A DNA stretch of 47,702 bases from an uncultured Flavobacteriales bacterium (GCA_903945495.1 CAJAVU010000030.1:1-47702); one strand, 5' to 3'; shown: positions 16,644 to 26,296, counted from the stretch's first letter. Program-made: numbers and translations. The notes: a model not told the origin generated them from the sequence alone.

Positions 16644-17332
16644 AATTCATGAAAATTGGAGTATTACTTTCAGGCTGCGGCGTTTATGATGGTGTCGAAA
16701 TTCAAGAAGCAGTGCTGACCTTGTTGGCCATCGAAGAAATTGGAGCCAAAGCAGTGTGTATTGGTTTAAATCAAGACCAATATCATGTTGTCAATCATTT
16801 AACGGGAGAAGAAATGCCCGAAAAACGAAACATGCTGATTGAAGCAGCTCGTATTGCTCGTGGAGAAATAAAAGACATTACGACAGTTGCACCAGCAGAT
16901 CTTGATGCACTTGTAATTCCTGGTGGATTCGGTAGCGCTAAGAATTTTACCCGTTGGGCATTTAATGGACCAGAAGGCGAAATTGATCCAAAAGTTAAAT
17001 TATTAATCGTCAACATGGTGAATGTTGGAAAACCTATAGCCGCGCTGTGTGTGAGTCCAATCGTTGTAGCAAAAGCGCTGGAAGGCTCAACCGTTCACGC
17101 TCAATTAACCATCGGAACAGATGCCGCTCCATCACCATATGACATCCAAGGATTCTCAAATGGTTTGGAATCACTTGGTGCAACAACTTCAATGAAAATG
17201 ATTGACGAAATCGAAATTGATAAAGAAAATAAAATTATTACTGCACCTTGTTACATGATGGAGGCTTCAATTGTTGAAGTTCGCAAGAATATTCGCAAAG
17301 CCATTGAAGCGATTCGCGACATGGTAGAATGA
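16640..17332 (+). CDS. elbB: Isoprenoid biosynthesis glyoxalase ElbB (DJ-1/PfpI-like)
   Basis: This 230-residue protein belongs to the class I glutamine amidotransferase-like superfamily. MKIGVLLSGCGVYDGVEIQE, VIPGGFGSAKN and AALCVSPIVVAK, with the nucleophile-elbow Cys near residue 139, are typical of ElbB. ElbB proteins have weak glyoxalase activity and are linked to isoprenoid metabolism in E. coli; the physiological role is not settled. The ATG at 16640 overlaps the preceding stop, but the second ATG at 16649 would also fit the family start. It is the last gene of the lipoprotein-lipoprotein-elbB unit. Confidence 0.9.
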   Translation: MKFMKIGVLLSGCGVYDGVEIQEAVLTLLAIEEIGAKAVCIGLNQDQYHVVNHLTGEEMPEKRNMLIEAARIARGEIKDITTVAPADLDALVIPGGFGSAKNFTRWAFNGPEGEIDPKVKLLIVNMVNVGKPIAALCVSPIVVAKALEGSTVHAQLTIGTDAAPSPYDIQGFSNGLESLGATTSMKMIDEIEIDKENKIITAPCYMMEASIVEVRKNIRKAIEAIRDMVE

Positions 17333-17612
17333 CCAATCCTAATTTCAAACAAATTCAAAGCTATTAGACTAAGTTTTGAATTGAAATTTAGGCTGTAAAC
17401 ATGACGTTAACTTGAACTAAAACTCAACAAGAGCAAACTAAATGTCATTTTGACACTTTGAAGATTAACGTTTCCCTAATTCCGACGCGGTTGAAGGTTA
17501 TTAACAAAGCTTCGTCTTTTGTTGGAAATTTTAGACCTAAAAACCACCTCAGTCCAAATTCTTCCTTTAATTTTGCAGTTCAAAACATAGCGTTAGCTGT
17601 AAAAATGAACGT
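17333..17612. other. 280-bp intergenic region before pckA
   Basis: No gene is seen. TAATTTTG at 17568-17575 fits the -7 consensus and could drive pckA, but no TTG lies at the expected -33 distance. No terminator hairpin for elbB is recognisable. Confidence 0.5.
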
Positions 17613-19226
17613 ATGAACGTATTTGGCAAACACGGTAACAATGCCGATTTAAAAGCCTCTTTAGGATTGTATAACCTAGGGACGCAATTTTGGAATTTGA
17701 GTCCAGCAGAATTAGTTGAAGATACTATCTTGAACGGTGATGGAACATTAACAGACACTGGTGCTTTAGCAATCGAAACTGGTGAATTCACAGGACGTTC
17801 TCCAAAAGACCGTTTCGTTGTGTGTGACGAGAAAACAGAAAATTCTGTTTGGTGGGGTGATATTAATATCAAATTTACACCGGAGCAATTCGATGCGTTG
17901 TACAACCGCGTTAGTGCATATTTGAACGGTCGTGATGTGTATGTTCGTGATGCTTATGCATGTGCAGATCCAGAACACAGAATGAATATTCGTGTTGTAA
18001 ATGAAGTTTCTTGGGGAAATATGTTTGCTTACAACATGTTCTTGCGTCCAACCGATGCTGAGTTAGAAAACTTTTTACCTGAATGGCATATTGTATGTGC
18101 TCCAGGATTCAAAGCAGATCCAGAAATTGATGGAACACGTCAACACAACTTTGCAATATTAAACTTCACAAAGAAAATTATCTTAATTGGTGGAACTGGT
18201 TATACTGGTGAGATTAAAAAAGGAATTTTCTCTGTTTTGAACTATGTTTTACCCCACGAAAGAAACGTACTTTCAATGCACTGTTCAGCAAACATCGGTA
18301 ACGAAGATCACGATACAGCTATTTTCTTCGGATTATCAGGAACTGGAAAAACAACTTTATCATCTGACGAAAATCGCCGTTTGATTGGTGACGATGAGCA
18401 CGGTTGGGCTGACAAAACTGTCTTCAATTTCGAAGGTGGATGTTATGCAAAAACAATCGATTTATCTCGTGAGAAAGAGCCTCAAATCTATGATGCAATT
18501 CGTTTCGGTTCAATTTTAGAAAACATTGGCTTTGAAGAAGGAACATCAACTCCTGATTATACAGATAACACAATTACTGAAAACACACGTGTTTCTTATC
18601 CAATTCATTTCATTGACAACATTGCAACACCTTCAATCGGTAATGCTCCAAAAAATATTTTCTTCTTAACAGCTGATGCATTTGGTGTTATTCCTCCAAT
18701 TTCTCGTTTGACAAAAGAACAAGCGATGTATCACTTCATGTCTGGTTATACTGCAAAAGTTGCTGGAACTGAAGTTGGAATTACTGAACCAACAACAACA
18801 TTCTCAGCTTGTTTCGGAGCAGCTTTCTTACCACTTCACCCTGCGAAATACGCGAAATTATTAGGGGAGAAATTAGAAGGAACAGATATTAAAGTTTGGT
18901 TGATCAATACAGGTTGGACAGGTGGTTCTTATGGCGTTGGAAGTCGCATGAAATTATCGTACACACGTGCAATGATTACTGCTGCATTGACTGGAAAATT
19001 AGACAATGTTGCATACGAAAACTTGCCAATTTTTGATTTAGCGGTTCCAACAGAATGTGAAAACGTTCCAACTGAAATTTTGAACCCACGAGGAACTTGG
19101 GCTGACAAAACTGCTTACGATGAAACAGCAAACAGTTTAGCAAGTAAATTCGTTAAAAACTTCGAGAAATTCGCGGCTGAAACAAGCCCTGAGATTTTAG
19201 CTGCTGCACCGAAAGTGATGGCGTAA
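17613..19226 (+). CDS. pckA: Phosphoenolpyruvate carboxykinase (ATP)
   Basis: The 537-residue protein matches the ATP-dependent enzyme. It has FTGRSPKDRFVV near residue 58, the kinase-1a P-loop GLSGTGKTTLS near 243, the metal/kinase-2 segment LIGDDEHGW, and the substrate-binding NTGWTGG near 430. It converts oxaloacetate plus ATP to PEP, the committed step of gluconeogenesis, in the cytoplasm. It is a single-gene unit followed by a strong terminator. Codon use looks more biased than its neighbours (repeated GGAACA/ACAGGA-type choices), consistent with high expression; this is an impression, not a calculation. Confidence 0.97.
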   Translation: MNVFGKHGNNADLKASLGLYNLGTQFWNLSPAELVEDTILNGDGTLTDTGALAIETGEFTGRSPKDRFVVCDEKTENSVWWGDINIKFTPEQFDALYNRVSAYLNGRDVYVRDAYACADPEHRMNIRVVNEVSWGNMFAYNMFLRPTDAELENFLPEWHIVCAPGFKADPEIDGTRQHNFAILNFTKKIILIGGTGYTGEIKKGIFSVLNYVLPHERNVLSMHCSANIGNEDHDTAIFFGLSGTGKTTLSSDENRRLIGDDEHGWADKTVFNFEGGCYAKTIDLSREKEPQIYDAIRFGSILENIGFEEGTSTPDYTDNTITENTRVSYPIHFIDNIATPSIGNAPKNIFFLTADAFGVIPPISRLTKEQAMYHFMSGYTAKVAGTEVGITEPTTTFSACFGAAFLPLHPAKYAKLLGEKLEGTDIKVWLINTGWTGGSYGVGSRMKLSYTRAMITAALTGKLDNVAYENLPIFDLAVPTECENVPTEILNPRGTWADKTAYDETANSLASKFVKNFEKFAAETSPEILAAAPKVMA

Positions 19227-19243
19227 GCTAAATGTAAAATCAT

Positions 19244-19284
19244 AAAAAAAGCGTCAGCCCTTGGTTGACGCTTTTTTGTTTTTT
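19244..19284 (+). terminator. Bidirectional rho-independent terminator between pckA and the convergent lipoprotein gene
   Basis: A GCGTCA/TGACGC stem (19251-19256 with 19266-19271), extended by A-T pairs, is followed by a T run on the plus strand and by seven T's on the minus strand. It can therefore end both convergent transcripts. Confidence 0.9.
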
Positions 19285-19325
19285 GGATGTACACCCAATT
19301 ATTCGAACCAAACAATTGTGTAAGG

Positions 19326-19835
19326 TTAATAAGTTTTGCGTATTTTAAATTTTTGAGGAGTTGAATTAATATAAGAAGCTGTTGTTAGATCGAAAGTTGG
19401 CATAGAATCCGCTATTTCACAAAATGAAATCAATAATTCTTGATCTGTCTTATTCACATAAACTTCAGGATATTCACTATTTGCCGGTCGAATGTGAAAT
19501 GACCCATATTTCCATTTGAAATACATCTGATTAGGTTTTAATAAATTCGTTGTGTCTATTATTGTAACAAGATGGTACTTCCCTGATTTTGGAATTTGAT
19601 TAAACCCAAACTCGTAATAACCAATATTACTTGTTGTATTCACCGTATCATAAAATCTTACACGATATGATGCTTGAGGATCATATTCATCACCCTCGTA
19701 AAATACTGAATCAAGCTGATATGATTTTTCATTGATTACACAAGGAGCAGAGAATACTGAATCTTGGCTCTGTACTTTTTCTTTTTCACAAGCAAGTAAA
19801 CTTATTATTATTGGAATGAGCAAAAGGTGTTTCAT
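19326..19835 (-). CDS. Putative lipoprotein of unknown function
   Basis: The 169-residue protein has signal MKHLLLIPIIISLLAC and lipobox LLAC, then an acidic/basic tether (EKEKVQSQD). The mature part is beta-rich with many aromatic residues. I recognise no family. It is the last gene of a minus-strand run yigZ-peptidase-corA-lipoprotein with gaps of 30, 22 and 29 bp, and it ends at the shared terminator with pckA. Confidence 0.75.
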   Translation of the reverse strand: MKHLLLIPIIISLLACEKEKVQSQDSVFSAPCVINEKSYQLDSVFYEGDEYDPQASYRVRFYDTVNTTSNIGYYEFGFNQIPKSGKYHLVTIIDTTNLLKPNQMYFKWKYGSFHIRPANSEYPEVYVNKTDQELLISFCEIADSMPTFDLTTASYINSTPQKFKIRKTY

Positions 19836-19864
19836 GAAATAGGTTTAATTATAGGTTTATCTTG

Positions 19865-20878
19865 TTATTTTTTCTTCAACCACCCTCTTTTTACAAAAAC
19901 AAGCACGAGAGTAATTGCAATTGCAAACATCGCGGCGACAACTGTGTAATAACCGTATTTGTATTTCAGTTCTGGCATGTTTTCGAAGTTCATCCCATAA
20001 ACTCCAACGATAAACGTTAAAGGAATGAAAATGGCGCTAACAACAGTCAATACTTTCATGATTTCATTCATGCGTTGACCTTGAACAGCATAATACAAAT
20101 TGGCCATGCCTTCTAAGATCTGTTTGTTTGCATCAATCTCTTCCAAAACAGACATGCAATTTTCTTTTAAGTCAGCAAAATAATGGGCATTGTCTTTTGA
20201 AATGAAGGGACTTTCTAATTTATCGAGTTGAAACGTTACATCTTTTAGCGGCAAGACAATTTTACGTAACTCAATTAATTTTCGTTTTTGGAATTCAATC
20301 AATTGTAAGGTTTCGCTGGAAGCAGTTCTCAACAGTTTTAATTCCAATTTTTGGATTGAATCCGTGATATCTTCTAATACTTCGAAATAATTATCGACGA
20401 TAGCATCCAACATTCTGAAAAGCAAGAAATCAGGACCTTTCAATCTAATTTTCCCCCTTTTCTTTTCGATACGATCACGAACATCAGTAAAATGGTCTGA
20501 ACTCTTTTCTTGAAATGAAATCAAATAGTGTTTACCCAATAAAAAACTGATTTGTTCTTGCTGCAAAATGAACGTGTTGTTTTCATCTGGCAAAGCAGAA
20601 CGCACTGAAAAGAACATATAATTGGCATATTCCTCTAATTTTGGTCGTCTTTTTTCTTGATAAATATCTTCAACGGTCAATTTATCAATCGAAAGGTGTT
20701 CACACAAACGATCGATGTGTTGTTTTTCATTGATCCCATGAAAATTCAGCCAAGACACATAATCTGTATCAATCGCATTCTCAACAAATTCACTCGCAAA
20801 ATATTCAGGAGAATTTTTAGTTACCAAAAAAAACTCGTGATCGTATTTAAAAAGCTGACATGCTTGGCTGTTATCCAT
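19865..20878 (-). CDS. corA: CorA-type divalent cation (Mg2+/Co2+) transporter
   Basis: The 337-residue protein has a long cytoplasmic N-terminal funnel domain, a coiled-coil stalk helix, and two C-terminal membrane helices. The selectivity motif GMN is present in VYGMNFENMPEL after the first helix (FIPLTFIVGVYG), and the C-terminus is a basic tail (VKRGWLKKK). It forms pentameric Mg2+ channels in the inner membrane. It lies between the M42 peptidase and a lipoprotein in a likely operon. Co2+ or Ni2+ transport cannot be excluded. Confidence 0.95.
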   Translation of the reverse strand: MDNSQACQLFKYDHEFFLVTKNSPEYFASEFVENAIDTDYVSWLNFHGINEKQHIDRLCEHLSIDKLTVEDIYQEKRRPKLEEYANYMFFSVRSALPDENNTFILQQEQISFLLGKHYLISFQEKSSDHFTDVRDRIEKKRGKIRLKGPDFLLFRMLDAIVDNYFEVLEDITDSIQKLELKLLRTASSETLQLIEFQKRKLIELRKIVLPLKDVTFQLDKLESPFISKDNAHYFADLKENCMSVLEEIDANKQILEGMANLYYAVQGQRMNEIMKVLTVVSAIFIPLTFIVGVYGMNFENMPELKYKYGYYTVVAAMFAIAITLVLVFVKRGWLKKK

Positions 20879-20900
20879 TTCGTTTGAATTAGGTGGTAAT

Positions 20901-21824
20901 TTACAAATGTTTCATCAAATAACGGTACAATTCAACCATGCACATTATATCGTATTTGAAAACCTTTTCGTCAGGTGTATGCACATTATCTTCGGGTGCA
21001 CCAATAAAACACCAATCAATGGCCAAATCTGATTTTTGCAAAGATGTTCCATCGCTTCCGCCGGCAGATTCTACTTCCAATTGAAATTGAATCCCTGATT
21101 TTTTTGATAATTCAATGATTCGATTTAAATAGGTTCTTCTTGGAATCCAACTGTCACGCATTGAAATTGCAACACCACCAGCATGCACTACTCCATGCGT
21201 AACCCAAGTAATGTCTGAAATCAATGCTTGTCGTACACCATAATTTTCTAACAAATACTTCGCACAAAAACCAACAGAGTTTCCTCCATGTTCTTCGTAT
21301 GTTGAAAACACAATCGCACCATTTTCAAGTGTTGATGCCACCTTTAAAGCCGACCAAACACCGAGACGATTGTCCATGTAAGGCGATTGAACAAACTCTT
21401 CTGTTTCACGGAAATCTGGTTTAAAACTCAATAAAGTCCCACGATCAATAATTCTATCAAAAACATATTTCAATTGGCGCGAACCATCCTCTTCTTCAAT
21501 CACCATCAATTCGGTAACAATTTCGCCTTGCGAATCACTTCCAACCAATTGCATCCCGTCGATGGTGCGAGGACCTCCAACTTTAATCAATTCTTTGTCA
21601 TAACCAACAGTAAATCCGATGGTATCCGTATGCGCATAAATTGCTGTCGTTGGTTTACCAAAAACTAAAATGACACAATCTTGAAATCCATCCCCAGATA
21701 TTACTTTAGGTTGAACTTTCCAAGCTGCCGCATTGTTCGAAACATATTCAATAATAAAATCCTTGATTAGACTTTCATCACCTGAAACACCTCTGATTTC
21801 AGTCAATTGCTTTAATAATTCCAT
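20901..21824 (-). CDS. M42-family metallopeptidase (glutamyl aminopeptidase-like)
   Basis: The 307-residue protein is somewhat short for M42 aminopeptidases, which are usually about 340-360. Di-zinc ligand motifs are visible in order: YAHTDTIGF (His, Asp), YMDNRLGVW (bridging Asp), TYEEHGGNS (catalytic Glu pair), SDITW (Asp) and the late NVHTPDE (His). The PDZ-like insertion between the first two motifs is reduced, which explains the length. Such enzymes trim N-terminal residues from peptides in the cytoplasm. It lies 30 bp after yigZ and 22 bp before corA on the same strand. Confidence 0.88.
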   Translation of the reverse strand: MELLKQLTEIRGVSGDESLIKDFIIEYVSNNAAAWKVQPKVISGDGFQDCVILVFGKPTTAIYAHTDTIGFTVGYDKELIKVGGPRTIDGMQLVGSDSQGEIVTELMVIEEEDGSRQLKYVFDRIIDRGTLLSFKPDFRETEEFVQSPYMDNRLGVWSALKVASTLENGAIVFSTYEEHGGNSVGFCAKYLLENYGVRQALISDITWVTHGVVHAGGVAISMRDSWIPRRTYLNRIIELSKKSGIQFQLEVESAGGSDGTSLQKSDLAIDWCFIGAPEDNVHTPDEKVFKYDIMCMVELYRYLMKHL

Positions 21825-21854
21825 TTTGCTAAGATAAATAAGTTCGTTTAGGAT

Positions 21855-22469
21855 TCAATAAATTCCAAGGGATTCAATTTCCACATTCGTTATTTCTTGT
21901 AATTCTTCTTGAATAAATGTGGACTTATTCAAGGGTAAATTCACGACTAGCGTACATGATTCTTCAAACACTTGATCTTTCATTACCAAATTATGTTGTT
22001 TCAATAGATTCATCACGTTTGGCATTGCACCGTAATCAAAATGGATGCGAATCCAATCAAACACTTCCAACTCGCAAATTTCTCCATTCTCAATTGCCTC
22101 TTTCGCAGCGATTTTATAAGCATGAATCAATCCTCCAACTCCCAATTTCGTCCCACCAAAATAACGCACCACCCCAATTAAAATATTCGATAAATCAAAC
22201 GATTGAATTTGTCCTAGAATCGGTGCACCAGCTGAATTATTTGGTTCACCATCATCATTCGCACGAAATACTTTTTGATCGACTCCAAAGCGATACGCAT
22301 AACAAACATGACGCGATTGATAATGTTCTTTCCGCCAATTATCTAAATATTCTTTGGCTTCTTTTTCAGTATAACATGGAACTGCAAAAGCAATAAACTT
22401 GGAACCTTTCTCTTTGTAGATTCCTTCAGATAATTCTTTTAAAGTTCGATATGTACTTTTTTGTTCCAA
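21855..22469 (-). CDS. yigZ: YigZ/IMPACT family protein
   Basis: The 204-residue protein has an N-terminal UPF0029/IMPACT domain with GSKFIAFAVPCYTEKEAKE, SRHVCYAYRFG, NDDGEPNNSAGAPILGQI and VVRYFGGTKLGVGGL, and a C-terminal ferredoxin-like domain. The family is conserved from bacteria to mammals; eukaryotic IMPACT regulates GCN2, and the bacterial role is poorly defined. It is the first gene of the yigZ-peptidase-corA-lipoprotein run. Confidence 0.93.
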   Translation of the reverse strand: MEQKSTYRTLKELSEGIYKEKGSKFIAFAVPCYTEKEAKEYLDNWRKEHYQSRHVCYAYRFGVDQKVFRANDDGEPNNSAGAPILGQIQSFDLSNILIGVVRYFGGTKLGVGGLIHAYKIAAKEAIENGEICELEVFDWIRIHFDYGAMPNVMNLLKQHNLVMKDQVFEESCTLVVNLPLNKSTFIQEELQEITNVEIESLGIY

Positions 22470-22592
22470 GTGGAAAATTTAGCAATTAATTTACGTAAAT
22501 TTGATAAGAAGAGAATTTGATAAATCCCTGCAATGTTAGCAATTTTCTGCCTAATAGAGATTTCTAATTCTGATTAACTATTCGTAGACACT

Positions 22593-23321
22593 ATGAAAAT
22601 TTTTCTAATAAGTAAGAAAGTATTAATACTTGTTTTAGGAACACTTTTATTACTTGAAACAGCTTGTGCTCCTTCGCGCTATGTAAAACCTTTAGAACAT
22701 AAGCAACATGCTGTTAGTGGTTCTTTTGGAGGCCCAATGGCAACGATTCCTGGGGTTGCAACGATTCCTATTCCATTCAGTTCTTTAGGATACGGTTATG
22801 GTTTAAAACCAAAAACCACGTTATATGCAAATTGGTATACAACAGCTGCTGTTTTCGGTGTAATTCAATTCGACGCTGGAGTAACACAAGAATTATGGAA
22901 AAATGAAACAGCAACAATGGGTGTTTCGATCAGTCCATCAGTTAACTTTTACACCGATATTTTTGAACATAACACACGATTGTATCCGCAACTTGACGCC
23001 AATTACTATTATGACTATTGGCATAAAACCAAAGAATCATCGAAAGGAAAACAGAAAGTAAAAACAAATAATTTTTACATAGGATGTTCGAATTGGTTTG
23101 AATTACAAGGAACTAAAGCACATGAACAAAAACAAAAAAGTCGTGTTATTTTTAGCCCTCAATTTGGACACACCTTTGAACGAAACAAATGGAATTACAC
23201 ACTGGAAGTTAAACTATTGGCTCCATACAAATCCAATCAAGACATTGTTATGGATTATGTGAGCCCTTTCGGTAAAAAAGGCGCAATGGGACTTTATTTT
23301 GGAATTACCTATAAACTGTAA
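22593..23321 (+). CDS. Putative lipoprotein with barrel-like strands
   Basis: The 242-residue protein starts with a basic signal peptide and hydrophobic core (ILVLGTLLLLETAC) with lipobox ETAC. The mature part has alternating aromatic and small residues (TTLYANWYTTAAVFGVIQFD, a C-terminal ending GLYFGITYKL), like short transmembrane or lipid-facing beta strands. No family is recognised. Only 2 bp separate it from the next lipoprotein gene, so the two are cotranscribed and possibly coupled. Confidence 0.75.
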   Translation: MKIFLISKKVLILVLGTLLLLETACAPSRYVKPLEHKQHAVSGSFGGPMATIPGVATIPIPFSSLGYGYGLKPKTTLYANWYTTAAVFGVIQFDAGVTQELWKNETATMGVSISPSVNFYTDIFEHNTRLYPQLDANYYYDYWHKTKESSKGKQKVKTNNFYIGCSNWFELQGTKAHEQKQKSRVIFSPQFGHTFERNKWNYTLEVKLLAPYKSNQDIVMDYVSPFGKKGAMGLYFGITYKL

Positions 23322-23323
23322 GT

Positions 23324-24220
23324 ATGAAAGCTCTATATATTATCGCATTAGCAACTGTTTTATTAGGTTCGTGTCGCAAACGCCTTGACGATTTTCTATT
23401 CAACAACGATAACTCAATTTCTGAATACAAGTTGGACAACTATGAAGGTAAAACTACTTTAGAAGTTGGATCAGAATACGCAATCGCTGATTCTATGATT
23501 CACTTCATAACTTACCCAATCGTTTCTGAGGGTGAAACATTAACAATCTCGGCCATCTATGTTGGTGATTTATCTCAAATTGCATCAGATACAGTTATCT
23601 TGTATTGTCATGGAACAGCAGATCACAATGATTTTTACTGGCCTCGTCAAAAATTGTATGCGAATCTTGGTGGAAAACATCGTTTTGGTGTTTTAATGGT
23701 TGATTATGCGGGTTACGGCTTATCAGAAGGAAAACCTACCGAAGCAAACATGTATGAATCAGTGAATGGTGGTTTGAAATGGTTAAAAGACAATGGTTTA
23801 ACAAATGATCGATTAATTCAATTCGGATTTTCACTTGGAACAGCATCAACATGCGAAGTTGCAGGTAATCCAGCGTCGTTTTACATGACACCATCCAAAA
23901 TTATTTTAGAAGCACCGTTTGCATCCTCAGAAGTTATGATACAGGACGCTGGATTACTTGCATTGCCAGGAAGTTATTTTGTCAACGTGAAAATCGACAA
24001 TGCTGAAGAAATTAAAAAGGTAACCGTTCCTTTACTTTGGATTCATGGTGAAGCTGATTCTTTTTTAAGTATTCATACGCATGGAGAAATTGTGTACAAT
24101 AATTACAATGGTCCTTCAAAAACTGCTGTTCGTGTTCCCGGTGGAGATCATGAAGACACACCGTATATTATGGGATATTCAAATTATCTTAACGCACTTT
24201 TGAATTTTATTGAAAATTAA
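23324..24220 (+). CDS. Alpha/beta-hydrolase lipoprotein
   Basis: The 298-residue protein has signal MKALYIIALATVLLGSC. The alpha/beta-hydrolase core shows the oxyanion strand VILYCHGTADHND, the nucleophile elbow FGFSLGTAS (Ser near 167), the acid in HGEADSFLS and the base in PGGDHEDTPY. It resembles BAAT/FrsA-like serine hydrolases of broad specificity. The lipobox implies membrane anchoring outside the cytoplasm. The substrate is unknown; ester or peptide hydrolysis is the family expectation. It pairs with the preceding lipoprotein gene. Confidence 0.85.
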   Translation: MKALYIIALATVLLGSCRKRLDDFLFNNDNSISEYKLDNYEGKTTLEVGSEYAIADSMIHFITYPIVSEGETLTISAIYVGDLSQIASDTVILYCHGTADHNDFYWPRQKLYANLGGKHRFGVLMVDYAGYGLSEGKPTEANMYESVNGGLKWLKDNGLTNDRLIQFGFSLGTASTCEVAGNPASFYMTPSKIILEAPFASSEVMIQDAGLLALPGSYFVNVKIDNAEEIKKVTVPLLWIHGEADSFLSIHTHGEIVYNNYNGPSKTAVRVPGGDHEDTPYIMGYSNYLNALLNFIEN

Positions 24221-24350
24221 GACCTTATAAAAACCTCCCAATAAATAGTTTTAGCGCTTTAAACGCCTTACTAATTGTTTAGTTTGAACGTTTTTTCCGC
24301 AACTTTTGTTCAATATTTAACATCTAAATTATTGACTACAAAAAGATTTT

Positions 24351-24382
24351 TTTGTTAAATCCATATTAAGTCTTTAAATTTG
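24351..24382 (+). promoter_or_regulatory. Promoter TTTG-N20-TAAATTTG before the secreted-protein pair
   Basis: TTTG at 24351-24354 and TAAATTTG at 24375-24382 match the Bacteroidota -33/-7 consensus with 20-bp spacing. The ATG at 24422 is about 35 bases after the predicted start site. This is one of the best promoter matches in the window. Confidence 0.75.
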
Positions 24383-24421
24383 TGGTGATTACACTAGAAA
24401 TTAACAATTATTGAAACCACT

Positions 24422-24748
24422 ATGCAGTACTCTCACCTTATTTTGCCTGCACTACTATGGAGTTCATTGTCTTTTGGACAAACAGAACGAAAAATGACAC
24501 CAGTGCACTCTCCTTCAAACATCGAACGTTATCAAGACGATTATGAGTTGAAAAATTACACTTTCGTTGATGGCGATAGTTCTATTCTAAATTCTATTCA
24601 ATTAGATGAATATGAATCATTGAGACAAATGGATCAAAACATTGAAATTGATTTAACAGATCTTAATCAAACACTAATTTTATACAGTGTGAATTCTGTA
24701 GGTAGAAAAGAGAAGCAAACGAACTTGAACACTATCACTAATTTTTAA
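24422..24748 (+). CDS. Small secreted protein of unknown function
   Basis: The 108-residue protein has a signal peptide ending SLSFGQ. The mature part is acidic (YQDDYELKN, LDEYESLRQMDQNIEIDLTDL) with no recognised domain. It has its own promoter and is followed after 3 bp by the T9SS cargo gene, so it is translated from the same message. It could be a small partner of that cargo; this is inferred from position only. Confidence 0.7.
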   Translation: MQYSHLILPALLWSSLSFGQTERKMTPVHSPSNIERYQDDYELKNYTFVDGDSSILNSIQLDEYESLRQMDQNIEIDLTDLNQTLILYSVNSVGRKEKQTNLNTITNF

Positions 24749-24751
24749 ATC

Positions 24752-26296
24752 ATGAAAAGTTTTACACTAATTTTATTTGTGATCATTTCATCGATCCAAT
24801 TACATTCGCAAACCTATACTCATCCAACCACTGGTATTGCATCAGAATATGTTGGCGCATGTGAAACAGCTACTTGTACTGGAACTTACACTGACGATGG
24901 CGGAGCTGCTGGGGATTATTCAAATGATATCACTTCGATTTATCGCGTTTTTTGTCCAAACACAGCCGGCAATTGCGTCCGATTAACATTTAATTCTTTT
25001 GACGTACAACCACTTAGTGGTGGTGGCGCTTACCGTGATTATTTAACCATTGGCAATGGCCCAACTCAAAACAGCACCTTCTTCACTACATCTCCTGCTG
25101 ACATTAACGGAAGAATCTATGGCACTCCAGCAGTACCATTCTCATACACTTCCTCTCACTCAAGTGGATGTTTAACATCTCGTTTTACTTCAAACGGAAG
25201 TACAACACGTCCAGGATGGTCAGCGACACTTTCATGTGTTCCTTGTGCTGGTGGTCCAAACGGAACAGACAATAATGACTGTATTCGTGCAACAGGCCTG
25301 TGCTCAAATGCCGCAATACCGGGTAATTCAACAGGACCAGGAATTGTTGCAGAAGGATGTTCAGGATCCGCTTGTCCAGCAGGTGGAGAGAACCATACGA
25401 ATTGGTATGCTTTTCAAGCAGCAACTACAGGAATTCTTGACATTACAGTTACCCCAACAGTTGGAACGGATGATTATGACTTCGCTTTATTTGGACCTAA
25501 TCCAACGTGCGGTTCATTAGGTGCTCCTTTGAGATGTACCGACTCTGGAACAACAGGAACAACAGGAACAAGCGGAGCATCTTTAGACTTTACAGAAAGT
25601 GTTACAGGAGATAAATACGTTGCTTCTTTAAATGTTGTAGCTGGACAATCATTTGTGATGATGGTTGACGAATGGACGCCAACAGGAGCAGGATACATAT
25701 TAAGTTTTGGGGGAACAGCAAGTTTGGACTGTACAGTTTTACCAATTGAATTAACGAATTTTTATGCGAACTATGTACCGGAGGAAGAAGTTGTAGATGT
25801 ATATTGGAATACTGCTTCTGAAAGAAACAATGATTTTTACACACTTGAAAAATCATATGACGGGGTAAATTTCGTTGAGTTTGGAGTTATTGACGGAGCA
25901 GGAACAACAAATTATGAAACGCAATACTATGTAAATGATCCGGAAAACAGAACAGGTGTAATTTATTACCGTTTAAAACAAACAGATTTTGATGGAGCAT
26001 TTAAATATTCTAAAGTTGTTTCAGTGAATATTTTCCCTGAATTGAAAAATGAAATGGTTTTATTCCCAAATCCTACTAAAAATACAACCGAAGCAATTTT
26101 CACTAGTTCAAGTGATCAAACAGCTTATTTAACCGTTACTGATTCGAAAGGATTCTTGGTTGAAAATAGATATGTTAACTGTATCAAAGGAAGCAATTCG
26201 TTGGATATTGATTTAACTGGAAAATATCAAGGAATATATTTCATTACCATTACGACAAATGAATACACGCTTTCTAACAAGTTAGTTAAAGAGTAA
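24752..26296 (+). CDS. T9SS type A sorting-domain protein with CUB-like N-terminal domain
   Basis: The 514-residue protein has four visible parts. A signal peptide ends LHSQ. A cysteine-containing CUB-like domain covers about 25-160 (DYLTIGNGP near 95, LTSRFTSNGS near 145). A second, PPC-like domain covers about 165-330 (DDYDFALFGP). Last comes a fibronectin-like repeat, then the type A C-terminal sorting domain VLFPNPTKN...GIYFITITTN ending SNKLVKE. It should be exported by the type IX system and held at or released from the cell surface. A 9-bp repeat at 25547-25573 encodes TTGTTGTSG, probably a linker. It has a terminator downstream and is cotranscribed with the small protein ahead. Confidence 0.88.
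   Translation: MKSFTLILFVIISSIQLHSQTYTHPTTGIASEYVGACETATCTGTYTDDGGAAGDYSNDITSIYRVFCPNTAGNCVRLTFNSFDVQPLSGGGAYRDYLTIGNGPTQNSTFFTTSPADINGRIYGTPAVPFSYTSSHSSGCLTSRFTSNGSTTRPGWSATLSCVPCAGGPNGTDNNDCIRATGLCSNAAIPGNSTGPGIVAEGCSGSACPAGGENHTNWYAFQAATTGILDITVTPTVGTDDYDFALFGPNPTCGSLGAPLRCTDSGTTGTTGTSGASLDFTESVTGDKYVASLNVVAGQSFVMMVDEWTPTGAGYILSFGGTASLDCTVLPIELTNFYANYVPEEEVVDVYWNTASERNNDFYTLEKSYDGVNFVEFGVIDGAGTTNYETQYYVNDPENRTGVIYYRLKQTDFDGAFKYSKVVSVNIFPELKNEMVLFPNPTKNTTEAIFTSSSDQTAYLTVTDSKGFLVENRYVNCIKGSNSLDIDLTGKYQGIYFITITTNEYTLSNKLVKE
25547..25573 (+). repeat. Three 9-bp in-frame repeats (GGAACAACA) in the T9SS cargo gene
   Basis: Two perfect units and one diverged unit (GGAACAAGC) encode a Gly/Thr-rich loop. 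Copy change would keep the frame. Confidence 0.8.
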
